From JAIBJN01 sp963748205 (GTDB lineage: Bacteria > Actinomycetota > Thermoleophilia > Gaiellales > Gaiellaceae): 64,000 nucleotides of DNA. The notes beneath the pieces were generated by a model that was given only the letters and a program-made list of their open reading frames with translations, was not told the origin of the DNA and did no database searches. The position numbers and the translations under genes are program-made. The stretch lies in contig CAVVIB010000004.1 in NCBI GenBank assembly GCA_963748205.1, positions 119,143-183,142 of the forward strand, in the 5' to 3' direction. Shown here in pieces: positions 1 to 8,996 of the stretch. Numbering within the stretch: the stretch's first letter is position 1; each line of letters begins with the position of its first letter.

Positions 1-399
1 GGTTTCCCCGTAGGTGGCGATGGACGCGAGCTCGACCCGTCCGTGCTCGTCCTCGACCCAGCTCGGCTCGGCGACGCCGGTGGCCCCGCCGTCGACGGCT
101 TGGCGGTACGCCTCGCCGGCATCCTTCACCTGGAAGGCCGCATCCTTCACGCCGTCGCCGTGGACGTGCGCGTGCCGCGCGATCTCGTGATCGGGACGGA
201 GCGCGCTCGTGACCACCAGGCGGATCGCGCCCTGCTGGAGGACGTACGAGGCGCGGTCGCGCACGCCGGTCTCAGGGCCCGAGTAGGCAACCGGCTGGAA
301 GCCGAACGCCTGCTCGTAGTAGTAGGCGCACTGCTTCGCGTTCCCGACCCACAGCTCGATGTGATCCCAGCCCTCGAGGGGCATGAAGTCCTGGCTCAC
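1..399 (-). CDS. hpd: 4-hydroxyphenylpyruvate dioxygenase, N-terminal part (cut by window edge)
   Basis: This is the first 133 residues of a vicinal-oxygen-chelate (glyoxalase-fold) protein; the rest lies beyond base 1. After a GTG start the protein reads DHIELWVGNAKQCAYYYEQ, then FGFQPVAYSGPETGVRDRAS and later HGDGVKDAAFQV and an ASIATYGET end. These segments match the non-catalytic N-terminal domain of actinobacterial 4-hydroxyphenylpyruvate dioxygenases, which convert 4-hydroxyphenylpyruvate to homogentisate in tyrosine breakdown. The GTG at 399 is preferred over the in-frame ATG at 384 because GGAGG lies a few bases upstream. The iron-binding C-terminal half cannot be inspected here. The family call is firm; function depends on the missing half. 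Confidence 0.85.
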   Translation of the reverse strand, partial: MSQDFMPLEGWDHIELWVGNAKQCAYYYEQAFGFQPVAYSGPETGVRDRASYVLQQGAIRLVVTSALRPDHEIARHAHVHGDGVKDAAFQVKDAGEAYRQAVDGGATGVAEPSWVEDEHGRVELASIATYGET

Positions 400-411
400 G
401 AGTCCTCCATG

Positions 412-1308
412 TTAGTCAGGTGACGGTGCGGGTGTCCGGGCCTGCCGCGCGAGCAGGATCCCGGCGGCGATGACGAAGCCCCCCGCGAACTGGAGCGCGC
501 TCATCTCCTCGGAGAGCACGACGAGCGCGAAGAAGGCGCCGAGGAACGGCTGCAGGTTGACGTAGAGGGACGCCCGCGAGGCGCCGACCCGGTCGATCGC
601 CGTGAACCACATGATGTTCGTGAAGACGAGCGAGAAGAACAGGCTGTAGATGAACGCCGCCCACGCGAGGCCGCTGAGCGCCGCCCAGTCCTGCTCGATG
701 AGCTGGTCGATCGACGAGAGGAAGAGCGGGATCGAGCCGATCACGATCATGAAGGCGCTGATCCGGTACGGCGAGTACCGGCGCATGAGCGGCGCCATCG
801 CCACCGAGTAGGCGGCCCAGGTGACCGAGGCGACGAGGCCGAGGAGGACGCCGCCCAGGTCGCCGGAGAGCCCGCTCGACGCGCCTGCGGCCACGAGCCC
901 GACGCCCGAGAAGGACGTGATCGTGGCGATCCAGTGCCGCAGGTGCAGGCGCTCGAGGCCGAAGGCCTGCGCGATCAGGGCGACGAAGATCGGGAACGTC
1001 CCGAACATGAGGGCGACGGTCGCGGCGGTCGTCAGGCGCACCGAGTAGGCGAACGAGAGCTGGTTGATCCAGATCCCGAGCACGGCGGCGACGATCACGA
1101 TCCGGTAGTCGGCGCGCTCGACCCGCAGCGACCCCTCGCGCGCGTACGTGAAGGCCGAGAAGATCACCGCCGCGATCGCGAAGCGCACCGACGAGTACGC
1201 CAGCGGCTCCCACCCGTGCGTCAGCGCGTACTTGACGACCGTGAAGTTGAAGCTCCACAGGAGGACGGTGACGAGGAGCAGGACGTCGGGAGGAACGCGG
1301 TGCCGCAC
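412..1308 (-). CDS. EamA/DMT-superfamily transporter
   Basis: This is a 298-residue integral membrane protein of the drug/metabolite transporter superfamily. It has about ten hydrophobic segments in two EamA repeats: the first opens with DVLLLVTVLLWSFNFTVVK, the second with GVLLGLVASVTWAAYSVAM. Members export amino acids, metabolites or drugs; the substrate is not visible from sequence. The frame is open further upstream, but that extension would run through the divergent gene at 1370, so the GTG at 1308 just before the first membrane segment is chosen. This leaves a 61-bp divergent promoter region. It ends 12 bases before the start of the hpd gene, so the two may be co-transcribed. Confidence 0.8.
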   Translation of the reverse strand: MRHRVPPDVLLLVTVLLWSFNFTVVKYALTHGWEPLAYSSVRFAIAAVIFSAFTYAREGSLRVERADYRIVIVAAVLGIWINQLSFAYSVRLTTAATVALMFGTFPIFVALIAQAFGLERLHLRHWIATITSFSGVGLVAAGASSGLSGDLGGVLLGLVASVTWAAYSVAMAPLMRRYSPYRISAFMIVIGSIPLFLSSIDQLIEQDWAALSGLAWAAFIYSLFFSLVFTNIMWFTAIDRVGASRASLYVNLQPFLGAFFALVVLSEEMSALQFAGGFVIAAGILLARQARTPAPSPD

Positions 1309-1369
1309 GGACCGCAAGCTAACCCGCAAGGACGGCCGAACGCGGCTCCAGGCGGTAGAGTCGGCGCCC

Positions 1370-1693
1370 ATGAGCGAGGCCCCAGAGCACACGGCGGCGG
1401 AGCCCGAGGAGCACGCCGAGGCGCGCGTCGAGCCGACGAAGGACGACGTCGACGAGCTGGTCGGCCCGGCGACGCCGCACTTCGCCATGCAGCTCAGGGC
1501 GCGCGTGCGAGACCTCGTCCGCGACCTCCCGGACGACCACCCGGTGAAGGGGTATGCGAACGAGAAGATCGCGCTCCTGGAGCGGCTCGCCTACGCGACC
1601 TCGAAGGCGGAGGAGGGCCCGGAGGAGCCGCCGACCCGCCCGGGCTGGGAGGAGCTGCCCAGCCACGGCCGCGCCTCCGAGCCCGGTCACTGA
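1370..1693 (+). CDS. Small acidic hypothetical protein upstream of fabL
   Basis: This 107-residue soluble protein has an acidic, Glu/Ala-rich N-terminus and then a helical part (residues about 25-85) with the pattern PHFAMQLRARVRDLVRDLP. No known domain is recognised. Its TGA stop overlaps the ATG of the enoyl reductase gene (TGATG), so the two are probably translationally coupled. The ATG at 1370 is chosen because it faces the divergent transporter across a short promoter-sized gap; the longer open frame upstream lies inside that transporter. It could be a regulator or partner of FabL, but nothing in the sequence shows it. Confidence 0.6.
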   Translation: MSEAPEHTAAEPEEHAEARVEPTKDDVDELVGPATPHFAMQLRARVRDLVRDLPDDHPVKGYANEKIALLERLAYATSKAEEGPEEPPTRPGWEELPSHGRASEPGH

Positions 1694-2436
1694 TGGCGGT
1701 CTTCGAGGGCAAGTCCGCCCTCGTCACGGGCGGCTCGCGCGGGATCGGACGCGAGATCGCACTCCGCCTCGCCGACCTCGGGGCGACCAAGATCGCGATC
1801 AGCTACCTGCGCGCCGACGCGGCGGCCGAGGAGACCGCGGAAGAGATCCGCAAGCGCGGCGCCGAGGCCCAGCTCCTGCGCGGCAACGTCGGCGACCCCG
1901 AGAAGGCCAAGGCCCTCATCGACGCGGCCGGCGCGCTGGACGTTCTCATCTCCAACGCCGCCACCGGCGTCATCCGCCCCGCCATGGAGCTCGAGGAGAA
2001 GCACTGGGACTGGACGATGAACGCGAACGCGCGGGCACTGCACACGCTCGTCCGGCACGCGGCGCCGCAGATGGCGCCCGGAAGCTCGATCGTGGCGCTC
2101 TCGAGCCTCGGCTCGCAGCGCGTGCTCACCGACTACGTGCTCGTGGGCGTCTCGAAAGCCGCGGTGGAGGCGCTCGTGCGCTACCTCGCGGTCGAGCTCG
2201 CGCCGCAGGACATCCGCGTCAACGCGGTCTCGGCGGGCCTCGTGGAGACCGGCGCGCTCGCGTACTTCCCTGAGCGCGAGCGGATGCTCGAGGAGTTCGC
2301 GCGCCGCACGCCGGCCGGCCGCCTCGTCGAGCCGAAGGACGTCGCCGAGGTCGTCTGCTTCCTCGCCTCGCCGGCCGCCGGGATGATCCGCGGCCAGACG
2401 ATCATCGTCGACGGCGGCTACTCCATCCTCGCGTAG
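1693..2436 (+). CDS. fabL: Enoyl-[ACP] reductase III (FabL-type SDR)
   Basis: This is a 247-residue short-chain dehydrogenase with the NADP-binding loop TGGSRGIG at residues 12-19. The strongest clues are the Bacillus FabL signatures: SNAATGVIRPAMELEEKHWD, the spaced active site YVLVGVSK (Tyr-X6-Lys, not the usual SDR Tyr-X3-Lys), and a C-terminus with TPAGRLVE and MIRGQTIIVDGGYS. Tyr-X6-Lys is the hallmark of enoyl-ACP reductases, which reduce the double bond in the last step of fatty-acid elongation. Many actinobacteria use an InhA/FabI-type enzyme instead. It is coupled to the small gene upstream, and its 3' end overlaps the convergent YihY gene by 19 bases. Confidence 0.82.
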   Translation: MAVFEGKSALVTGGSRGIGREIALRLADLGATKIAISYLRADAAAEETAEEIRKRGAEAQLLRGNVGDPEKAKALIDAAGALDVLISNAATGVIRPAMELEEKHWDWTMNANARALHTLVRHAAPQMAPGSSIVALSSLGSQRVLTDYVLVGVSKAAVEALVRYLAVELAPQDIRVNAVSAGLVETGALAYFPERERMLEEFARRTPAGRLVEPKDVAEVVCFLASPAAGMIRGQTIIVDGGYSILA

Positions 2437-3218
2437 CGGCGCTCCCAGAGGGTCGCGTTCAGGAACGCCGCGCCGGTGGCCAGGCGCGCGAGGACGTAGA
2501 GCCAGACGAGCAGCACCGCGGAGACGCCGAGGACGCCGTAGACCTCGGACGAGCGCTCGAGCTTGGGCGCGAAGTAGAAGACGACCGCAACCTGGACGAG
2601 CTCCGTGCCCACCGCGAGGAGGAGCGCGCCGGGAAGCAGGTCCTGCCAGCGCTCGGCCCGATTCGGCAGGAGCCGCATGACGATGACGGCGATACACGTC
2701 TGCAGCGCCAGCGCTCCGATCACTCCGGCGAGAGCACCAAGACCGATCGCTTCCCGCAGCCAACCGAGGGCCAAGGCGCCGCCGGCGGCCGCGAGGAAGA
2801 GGCCGTTGAACACGGCCACCGCGTGCAGCGGCCGCCGCATACGGGGCCGCTCGACATCCCAGGCGAGCGCGTACGCGACCTGGAGCGCCTTGACGAAGAA
2901 GACCGAGCACCACGCGAGCAGGATCAGGCCGACGACGAGGAGCAAGACCTTGTTCGTCGAGCTCGCCTCGACGGCGTTCTCGGCGCTCGCGATCGCAGTC
3001 GCGCCGATGCCGAACTCCTTCGCAGCCTGCTCGACGCTGTCCTCGTCGTAGTCGAGCCAGAAGCCGAGGACCACCGAGCCGACGAGGCCGAGCGGCACGA
3101 GCCAGAGGAAGAGGCGGTACGCGAGGCCGCCGGCCAGCAAGCCTCCGCCGTAGCGAAGCTCCCGCGCGAACGCCTCGACGCCCACGTCCGCGCCGGGGAC
3201 GCGCTCACGGGCCTGCAC
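2418..3218 (-). CDS. YihY/BrkB-family inner membrane protein
   Basis: This is a 266-residue polytopic protein with about six membrane segments. The start AYRLFLWLVPLGLVGSVVLG is the typical first segment of YihY/UPF0761 (BrkB-like) proteins, and WLYVLARLATGAAFLNATL near the end is the typical last one. The biochemical role of the family is not settled. The GTG at 3218 is the only usable start after an in-frame stop, although the preceding in-frame residues (RRPIKERFAEANQRAVELG) look protein-like, so the true start could be non-standard. It converges on fabL with a 19-base overlap. Confidence 0.75.
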   Translation of the reverse strand: MQARERVPGADVGVEAFARELRYGGGLLAGGLAYRLFLWLVPLGLVGSVVLGFWLDYDEDSVEQAAKEFGIGATAIASAENAVEASSTNKVLLLVVGLILLAWCSVFFVKALQVAYALAWDVERPRMRRPLHAVAVFNGLFLAAAGGALALGWLREAIGLGALAGVIGALALQTCIAVIVMRLLPNRAERWQDLLPGALLLAVGTELVQVAVVFYFAPKLERSSEVYGVLGVSAVLLVWLYVLARLATGAAFLNATLWERRYARME

Positions 3219-3375
3219 GCCGAGCTCGACCGCGCGCTGGTTGGCCTCGGCGAAGCGTTCCTTGATCGGACGTCGAGTGTGGGCGATGGCAGGAGAATCC
3301 TACGACTGCGCGCGCAGGAGAACGCCGGGGCGGGTGGTACGTTCAAAACGCTCTGGTCCCCCCAAGGAGGTCGTC

Positions 3376-3957
3376 GTGGCAGACATGCGTCTCGAAGAAA
3401 CCGAGCTCGCCGAGGGCGCGTCGCGCATCTGGTGGCTGTTTCTCCTGACCGGGATCCTCTGGCTCTGGATCTCGCTCATCGTCCTGCGGCTCAACCTCGA
3501 ATCCGTCACCGCGATCGCGATCCTGTTCGGGATCGTCGCCATCGGCGCGGGCATCAACGAGTTCCTCGCCATAGGCGCCTCGACGACGGGCTGGAAGATC
3601 GCGCACGGGATACTCGGCGTCGTCTTCGTCGCCGCCGGCATCGTGGCGTTCTTCGAACCGGCGGGAACGTTCGTCGCCCTCGCGTCGCTCGTCGCCTGGG
3701 TGCTCCTCTTCAAGGGCATCTTCGACATCGCCGTCGCGATCGTCACGCACGAGAGCGTCCGGCTCTGGTGGATCGGCCTGATCGTCGGCGTCGTCGAGAT
3801 CCTGCTCGCCTTCTGGGCGGCGGGCTATTTCCGTGGCAGCGCGCTCCTGCTCGTCGTGTGGGTCGCCGCGCTGGCGCTCATGCGCGGCATCACCGAGATC
3901 GTCATGGCCTTCAGGCTCCGCGCCTTCAAGAAGGCGACGCGCGCCGCCGCCGCCTGA
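3376..3957 (+). CDS. HdeD/DUF308-family membrane protein
   Basis: This 193-residue protein has six evenly spaced hydrophobic segments in three helical pairs, including IWWLFLLTGILWLWISLIVL and ILGVVFVAAGIVAFFEPAG. The spacing and the recurring short acidic loops fit the DUF308/HdeD family, named for an E. coli acid-resistance membrane protein. The actual function in actinobacteria is unknown. The GTG at 3376 follows AAGGAGG with a five-base spacer; an ATG nine bases later is the alternative. It is a single gene flanked by convergent and divergent neighbours, followed 18 bases downstream by a strong hairpin. Confidence 0.75.
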   Translation: MADMRLEETELAEGASRIWWLFLLTGILWLWISLIVLRLNLESVTAIAILFGIVAIGAGINEFLAIGASTTGWKIAHGILGVVFVAAGIVAFFEPAGTFVALASLVAWVLLFKGIFDIAVAIVTHESVRLWWIGLIVGVVEILLAFWAAGYFRGSALLLVVWVAALALMRGITEIVMAFRLRAFKKATRAAAA

Positions 3958-3970
3958 GACGGACGGGTTC

Positions 3971-5122
3971 CTACGCGGCTGGAGCCGGAGGCGGCTCCAG
4001 CCGCCTCGTCTCGCCGCCCTCGGCCTCACTGAGGACGACGCGGCGGAACGCCTCGAATCCGAGCGCGATCAGCGCTCCGAGGACGATCACGCCGAGCCAG
4101 TTCCTGAGGGCCGGCACCGGGCCCCAGAGGATGAGCAGCAGGTAGAGGCCCGCGAGCACCGCCCAGCCGAACTCGGGCCGCTCGCGGAAGTTCGGCGCGA
4201 GCGCCTCCCGCGCGCGGCGCGAGTAACGCCAGGGCCCGGCGAGCACGGTTCCGATCAGGATGACGAGCCCGTAGATGATGCCCGCCCAGGCGACCTCGGC
4301 CAGCAGGTCGGTGCCGATGATCCAGGTCGAGCCGACCGCATCCCTCACAGACTCCCCGGAAGCGAGCGCATCGATGATGTAGTTCCCGACCACGCGGCGG
4401 ATGACGAGCAGAAGAATCCCGACCAGTACGAGCGCCGCGCCGACGGTACGGAGAGTCTCGCGCCGCTTGCGGGCGACCCAGACCGCCGCGGCGAAGAGCG
4501 CGATCGCGACGAAAAGGATCAGCCAGCTCAGCACCTTGATGAGCTTGACGCCGGTCTGAGCCGCCTCGAGCTGGTCCGACTGGAGGATCGTGATCTGGCC
4601 CGCCCCCTCCGGCAGGCGCGAGTCGAGCTGGTCGCCGAAGCCGAGCTCCTCGCCGATGCGGACGAGCAGCGTCCGCAGGTCGAGCGTCACGGCGCCGCCC
4701 GCGGTCGAGATGCCCGCGCGCGTCTCGTCGTTGAGCACGCGTAGCAGCGCCTCGTGCGCCGCGCGGTTGGCCTGCTCCCAGAGGTCCTGCACGCGCGGGC
4801 GCTGGAGGAACCGGTCGACGCCCTCGACGGCGGGCTGCCGCAGCGCGCCGGCGATCGGCCCCGCGAGCCCCTGGAGGTTCTCCGGCAGCTGGTCCTCGAG
4901 CGTCCCCTGCGGATCGAGGTTCGAGTACAGCTCGTCGACGATGTAGATCGAGAGCGCGCCGCGCACGTCGTCGTTCTCGAGCAGCTCTGAGCTCGTGTTG
5001 ACCCACGAGTCGGTGTCGAGCGCCTGGCGCTTGACCCAGAGGGTCAAGGACCCGACGAGGACAACCACCGTCCCGAGCACGAGGAGTACCCAGACGAGGA
5101 TGGTGCGGTTCCTCGCGCTCAT
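3971..5122 (-). CDS. Integral membrane protein of unknown function
   Basis: This is a protein of about 383 residues with one N-terminal membrane segment (residues about 8-28, WVLLVLGTVVVLVGSLTLWV). A hydrophilic region of about 170 residues with an LPENLQGLAGPIAGALRQPAVE stretch follows, then four or five C-terminal membrane segments and a Pro/Ala tail. The large segment between helices 1 and 2 is probably extracytoplasmic. I recognise it only as the sort of conserved hypothetical membrane protein common in actinobacteria. An ATG at 5134 is an equally possible start; the frame extends to 5233, but that would overlap the divergent gene at 5206. Confidence 0.65.
   Translation of the reverse strand: MSARNRTILVWVLLVLGTVVVLVGSLTLWVKRQALDTDSWVNTSSELLENDDVRGALSIYIVDELYSNLDPQGTLEDQLPENLQGLAGPIAGALRQPAVEGVDRFLQRPRVQDLWEQANRAAHEALLRVLNDETRAGISTAGGAVTLDLRTLLVRIGEELGFGDQLDSRLPEGAGQITILQSDQLEAAQTGVKLIKVLSWLILFVAIALFAAAVWVARKRRETLRTVGAALVLVGILLLVIRRVVGNYIIDALASGESVRDAVGSTWIIGTDLLAEVAWAGIIYGLVILIGTVLAGPWRYSRRAREALAPNFRERPEFGWAVLAGLYLLLILWGPVPALRNWLGVIVLGALIALGFEAFRRVVLSEAEGGETRRLEPPPAPAA
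3976..4003. terminator. Perfect 11-bp stem hairpin after the DUF308 gene
   Basis: CGGCTGGAGCC and GGCTCCAGCCG are exact inverted repeats separated by the six-base loop GGAGGC. The hairpin starts 18 bases after the stop of the DUF308 gene and would form in its transcript. There is no downstream T-run, so it is not a classical intrinsic terminator. It also encodes the Pro-rich tail of the convergent gene, so part of the symmetry may be coincidental. Confidence 0.45.
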
Positions 5123-5205
5123 CGGCGCCAGCATACGCCTGTCAACGTCGTCCAACCACCGCCAGGCGCAGGAGACGCTTTGCCAGGGCCGAATGTGCCG
5201 TTGAC

Positions 5206-6283
5206 GTGAGCCAGAGCCAGGCTCTTCCAGCACCGACCCAGCGCACGCGCAGGCGCCAGCTTGCCGACGACGCGGCCGTCGTTGTCGGCGTCGTGCTCCT
5301 CGTCGCGGCGCTCATCGGCATGGCGGTCGTGACGCGCCACATCATCGTCTGGATCCTGGCCGCCGGCTTCCTCGCGTTCTCGATCGACCCGATGGCCCAG
5401 TCGCTCGCCCGGCGGGCGAAGGTCGGCCAGGGCATGGGCATCACCCTCGCGATCATCGTCCTCGGCCTGATCCTGTTCGTCATCGGCCTGATCGTGCTCC
5501 CGCCGGTGATCGACGGGGCGAAGAACCTCGCGGACGAGATCCCGCAGTACTCCGAGCGCCTTCAGGACTCGAGCGTGGTGGAGAGCCTGGGCGCCGAGGA
5601 TCAGGTCGAGTCGGCGGAGAGCGGCACCGAGGACATCTCCAACTTCTTCAGCGGCATCAACTCGATTCTCGGTTTCATCGGTGCCTTCGCCAGCGGCGCG
5701 TTCGCCGCCTTCATGATCTTCGTGCTCACGATCTACTTCATGATCTACGGGCGCGACATTCGCCGCGGCATCGGCGCCCGGCTCGGCCCCGAGCGCGGGC
5801 CGCGGTTCATGCGCACGTCGAAGCGGATCTACGACGCGACGCGCGCCTACTGGTACGGGAAGTTCCTGATCGCGGTGATCGCGGGCATCTCGGTGTACAT
5901 CCCGATGGTGCTCATGGACATCCCCTTCGCCGCCCCGCTCTCGTTCTTCGTGGCGCATCACCGACCTCATCCCCAACATCGGCGCCACGCTCGGCGCGAT
6001 CCCCGTCGTCGGAATCGCGCTCTTCGAGGACTGGTGGAAGGGCGTGATCATGATCATCGTGATCGTCGTCTACCAGCAGGCCGAGAACTCGATCATCACG
6101 CCGAAGGTCTTCCAGAAGGCGATCGACCTGCACCCGATGCTCTCGTTCGTCACGGTGCTCTTCTTCGGCGCCCTCTTCGGGGTCATCGGGACACTCCTGG
6201 CGCTGCCGATCACGGCGGCCGTGCAGATCGTGCTCCAGGAGCGGAAGCGCGACAGCACGTCGCCGGTGCCCGCGTCACCGTAG
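5206..6283 (+). CDS. AI-2E transporter family (PerM/UPF0118) protein, reading frame broken
   Basis: This protein of about 358 residues has eight predicted membrane segments. The N-terminal paired helices, the amphipathic middle region and the C-terminal LIPNIGATLGAIPVV and QQAENSIITPKV motifs are classic for the AI-2E/PerM family. These proteins export small signals or ions; TqsA is the best-known member. The first frame runs from 5206 to about 5957 and the conserved continuation is one base later. Dropping one C near 5958 restores FFVAITDLIPNIG. Both halves are well conserved, so a sequence error or a very recent mutation is likely. It is divergent from the membrane protein at 5122. Confidence 0.75.
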
Positions 6284-6292
6284 GCTCCTCCC

Positions 6293-7310
6293 GTGGAAAC
6301 CGCCCAGGTTGAGCGGCCGCGACGGCGGAAGATCAAGCGCATCGCCGGCCGGACGCTCTTCATGCTCGTCGCGTTCGCGTCGCTCTACCTGCTCTGGCCC
6401 AGCCTCACGGAGGTCTTCACCTCCTGGCGCTCGCTGTTCGAGATGCAGCCCCGGCTGGTTCGCCGGGGCGATCCTCGTCGAGGCTGCGAGCTTCGTGGCG
6501 ATCTGGCAGCTCCAGCGCATCGCCCTCCAGACGAAGAGCTGGTACGCGGTCGGGACCTCCCAGCTCGCCGGCAACGCGCTCGGCCGCGTGATCCCGGGCG
6601 GCATGGCGGCCAGCGGGACGCTCCAGTACCAGATGCTCATCCGCGCCGGCCTGCCGAGCGGCCGCATCGCCTCCGCGCTCGCCGCCGTCTCCGTGCTCCT
6701 CTTCGGGACGGTGCTCGCGCTCCCGCTCCTGAGCCTGCCCGCCATCATCGGCGGGACCCCGGTCGCGAGGGGCCTCGCGCAGGCGGCGTACCTGGGCGCC
6801 GGCCTGTTCGTCCTCGTCCTCATCGGGGGCGTCCTCGTGTTCGTCTGGGACCGGCCGCTCAAGGTCGTCGCCCGGGCGGCGACCTGGGTGCTCAACCAGA
6901 CGATCCGGCGCCGCAACCACGTCGACGGCCTGGCCGATCGGCTCCTGCACGAGCGCGACTCGCTCCGCCTCGCCTTCGGCGAGCGCTGGAAGTCCGCCGT
7001 CGTCGCGGCCGGCGGGAAGTGGATCCTCGACTACCTCGCCCTGGTCGCCTGCCTGTGGGCCGTCGGCGCGGAGCCCAACCCGTCGCTCGTGCTCCTCGCC
7101 TTCGTCGCCGGGGCCTTCCTGGGGATGATCCCGCTGACGCCGGGCGGCCTCGGCTTCGTCGAGGCGGGCCTGACGGGCCTCCTCGCGCTTGCCGGGGTCT
7201 CAGCCGGCGCCGCCGTCGTGGCGACCCTCGCCTACCGGCTCGTCTCCTTCTGGCTCCCGATCCCGGCGGGCGGCATCGCGTACCTCATGTTCAGGCACCG
7301 CTTTCCGTGA
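6293..7310 (+). CDS. Lysylphosphatidylglycerol-synthase-like (YbhN/flippase-type) membrane protein, reading frame broken
   Basis: This protein of about 338 residues has seven or eight membrane segments of the LPG_synthase_TM/YbhN family. Members of this family act as lipid flippases or in modified-lipid export. Conserved pieces include GNALGRVIPGGMAASG, IPLTPGGLGFVEAGLTGLL and a C-terminal WLPIPAGGIAYL. The starting frame (GTG at 6293) carries the basic N-terminus and first helix. At about 6453 the sequence CAGCCCCGGCTGG has one C too many, and the next frame continues with GWFAGAILVEAASF to the stop. It begins 9 bases after the AI-2E gene and its last 20 bases overlap the convergent hydrolase gene. 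Confidence 0.75.
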
Positions 7311-8052
7311 GAGGGAGCGTGCCCCCGACGGGGAGCACGTGGACGTCGACCTCGGGCGCGAGCTCGGCGGCCAGACGCTCGAACTCCTCCGCCGGAGCGC
7401 TGAGGAACGCCGGCGGCGAGCGGCGCTTCGACGTCAGCGGGTAGTACGTCCCCCAGTGGATCGGTACCGCGACGCGCGGGCGGAGGACGGCGAGCGCCTC
7501 GGCGGCGCGGCGCGGGTCGAGGTGGCCCGGGCCGATCGACGGCCCCCAGCCCCAGATCGGGACGAGCGCGACGTCGAGTGCGCCCGCGAGCTCGCCCATG
7601 CCCGGGAAGAGGTCGGTGTCCCCGGCGAAGTACACGTCGCGGGAGCCGGCGACGACGTAGCCGAGCGCCTCGGCCTTCTTCCCCACGATCCGGCTCGAGG
7701 CGTGCTCGGCCGGCACGGCCCGGACGGTGAGGTCCCCCACTCCGGTCTCCTCGCCCGCCGAGAGCTCGACGACCGACCGGAAGCCCTGGCGGGAGACGAG
7801 CGCGCCCGCGCCGCGCGGCACGACGAGCGGGATCGTGCGGTCGAGCTTCCGCAGCGACGGCAGGTCGAGGTGGTCGTAGTGGAGATGCGAGAGCAGGACG
7901 ACGTCGACCTCGGCGGCCTCCTCGGCGTCGAGCGGCGCCGACCGTCGCAGGTGCAGCACCTGCTTCCGCAGAAGCGGGTCGGTGAGCGCGAGCACACCGT
8001 CCAGCTCGATCAGGACGGTCGAGTGGCCGAGCCAGCGAATCCGGTCGGGCAT
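7291..8052 (-). CDS. MBL-fold metallo-hydrolase (UlaG-like)
   Basis: This is a 253-residue metallo-beta-lactamase-fold protein. The metal site is the HLHYDHLDL motif, with further ligands in the FAGDTD segment and a late PIHWGTYYP histidine. The IRWLGHSTVLIELDG start and the overall length resemble UlaG/YtnP-type hydrolases that open lactones or cleave phosphodiesters; the substrate is unknown. Its ATG overlaps the TGA of the upstream epimerase gene. It is the last gene of a coupled operon: proline dehydrogenase, queuosine transporter, epimerase, hydrolase. Confidence 0.8.
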   Translation of the reverse strand: MPDRIRWLGHSTVLIELDGVLALTDPLLRKQVLHLRRSAPLDAEEAAEVDVVLLSHLHYDHLDLPSLRKLDRTIPLVVPRGAGALVSRQGFRSVVELSAGEETGVGDLTVRAVPAEHASSRIVGKKAEALGYVVAGSRDVYFAGDTDLFPGMGELAGALDVALVPIWGWGPSIGPGHLDPRRAAEALAVLRPRVAVPIHWGTYYPLTSKRRSPPAFLSAPAEEFERLAAELAPEVDVHVLPVGGTLPLTESGA

Positions 8053-8996
8053 CAGCCGAACGCCTCCCGCAGGCCGGTGACGAGATCTCGCGGCGCGTAG
8101 CCGAGCTCGCGCCGCGCCTTGTCGTCGCGGCCCCAGTAGGTGACGCCGTCGGAGGCCGAGACCAGGTCGGAGACGCTGAGCCCGAGCAGCGGCCCGAGCG
8201 GCGTCGCGAGGCGCACCGCCCAGGTGGGCACCGGGACGATGCGCGCCCGCCGGCCACCGGCGGCGAAGGCCTGCTCGACCGCGACCCGAAGCGTCCCGAT
8301 CTCGCCGCCGAGCACGTAGGACTCCCCCACGACCCCGCGGTCGTGCGCGAGCAGGATGCCCTCGACGACGTCGTCCACGAACACCCAGTTGAGCCCGACC
8401 GAGCCGAAGGGCAGGAAGACCGGCTTGCCGCGCACCCCGCGCTCCAGGAACCCGCCGATCTGCGTGTGGTCGCCGCGGCCGTAGATGCTGCCCGGCTGGA
8501 CGATCACGACCGGCGCGCCGCGCGCGATGCGCTCCCGGGCCGCGCGGTGCGCGAGCGCCTTCGTCTCGTGGTAGAGCGAGACGTACCGGCCCTCCGGCGG
8601 CTCGTACGTCTCGTCGACGACCTCGCCGTGCGTGTCGCCGAAGGCGACGTTCGACGAGACGTAGACGACGCGCGCCACGCCGGCGTCGACCGCCGCGTCG
8701 AGGACGTTCTCCGTCCCCGTGACGTTGGCGGCGTAGAGCTCGTCCCGCTTCGATCTCGGGACGCCGTTGCGGTAGATGGCAGCGACGTGGAAGACGGCGT
8801 CGCACCCCTCCATCGCCGAGGTGAGCGCGGCACGCGACGAGAGGTCGCCTTCGACGATCGCGCACCCCAGCTCGCGTAGGCGACCGGCCCTGGCCGGATC
8901 GCGAACGAGCGCCACGACCTCGTCGCCGCGCTCCCGGAGCCGGGCGGCGAGCCTGCCGCCCACGAACCCGGTCGCGCCGGTGACGAAGGCCCTCAC
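8052..8996 (-). CDS. NAD(P)-dependent sugar/steroid epimerase-dehydratase (extended SDR)
   Basis: This is a 314-residue extended short-chain dehydrogenase. The Rossmann loop is VTGATGFVGG at the N-terminus. The catalytic set is the Ser of YVSSNVAFG with YHETK (Tyr-X3-Lys), and the substrate-side VQPGSIYGRGDHTQ follows. Such proteins act on nucleotide sugars, hopanoid precursors (HpnA-like) or phenolic aldehydes. The context gives no firm clue. The GTG at 8996 overlaps the TGA of the transporter gene by four bases (GTGA), and its own stop overlaps the hydrolase start, so translation is coupled across the operon. Confidence 0.8.
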   Translation of the reverse strand: MRAFVTGATGFVGGRLAARLRERGDEVVALVRDPARAGRLRELGCAIVEGDLSSRAALTSAMEGCDAVFHVAAIYRNGVPRSKRDELYAANVTGTENVLDAAVDAGVARVVYVSSNVAFGDTHGEVVDETYEPPEGRYVSLYHETKALAHRAARERIARGAPVVIVQPGSIYGRGDHTQIGGFLERGVRGKPVFLPFGSVGLNWVFVDDVVEGILLAHDRGVVGESYVLGGEIGTLRVAVEQAFAAGGRRARIVPVPTWAVRLATPLGPLLGLSVSDLVSASDGVTYWGRDDKARRELGYAPRDLVTGLREAFG

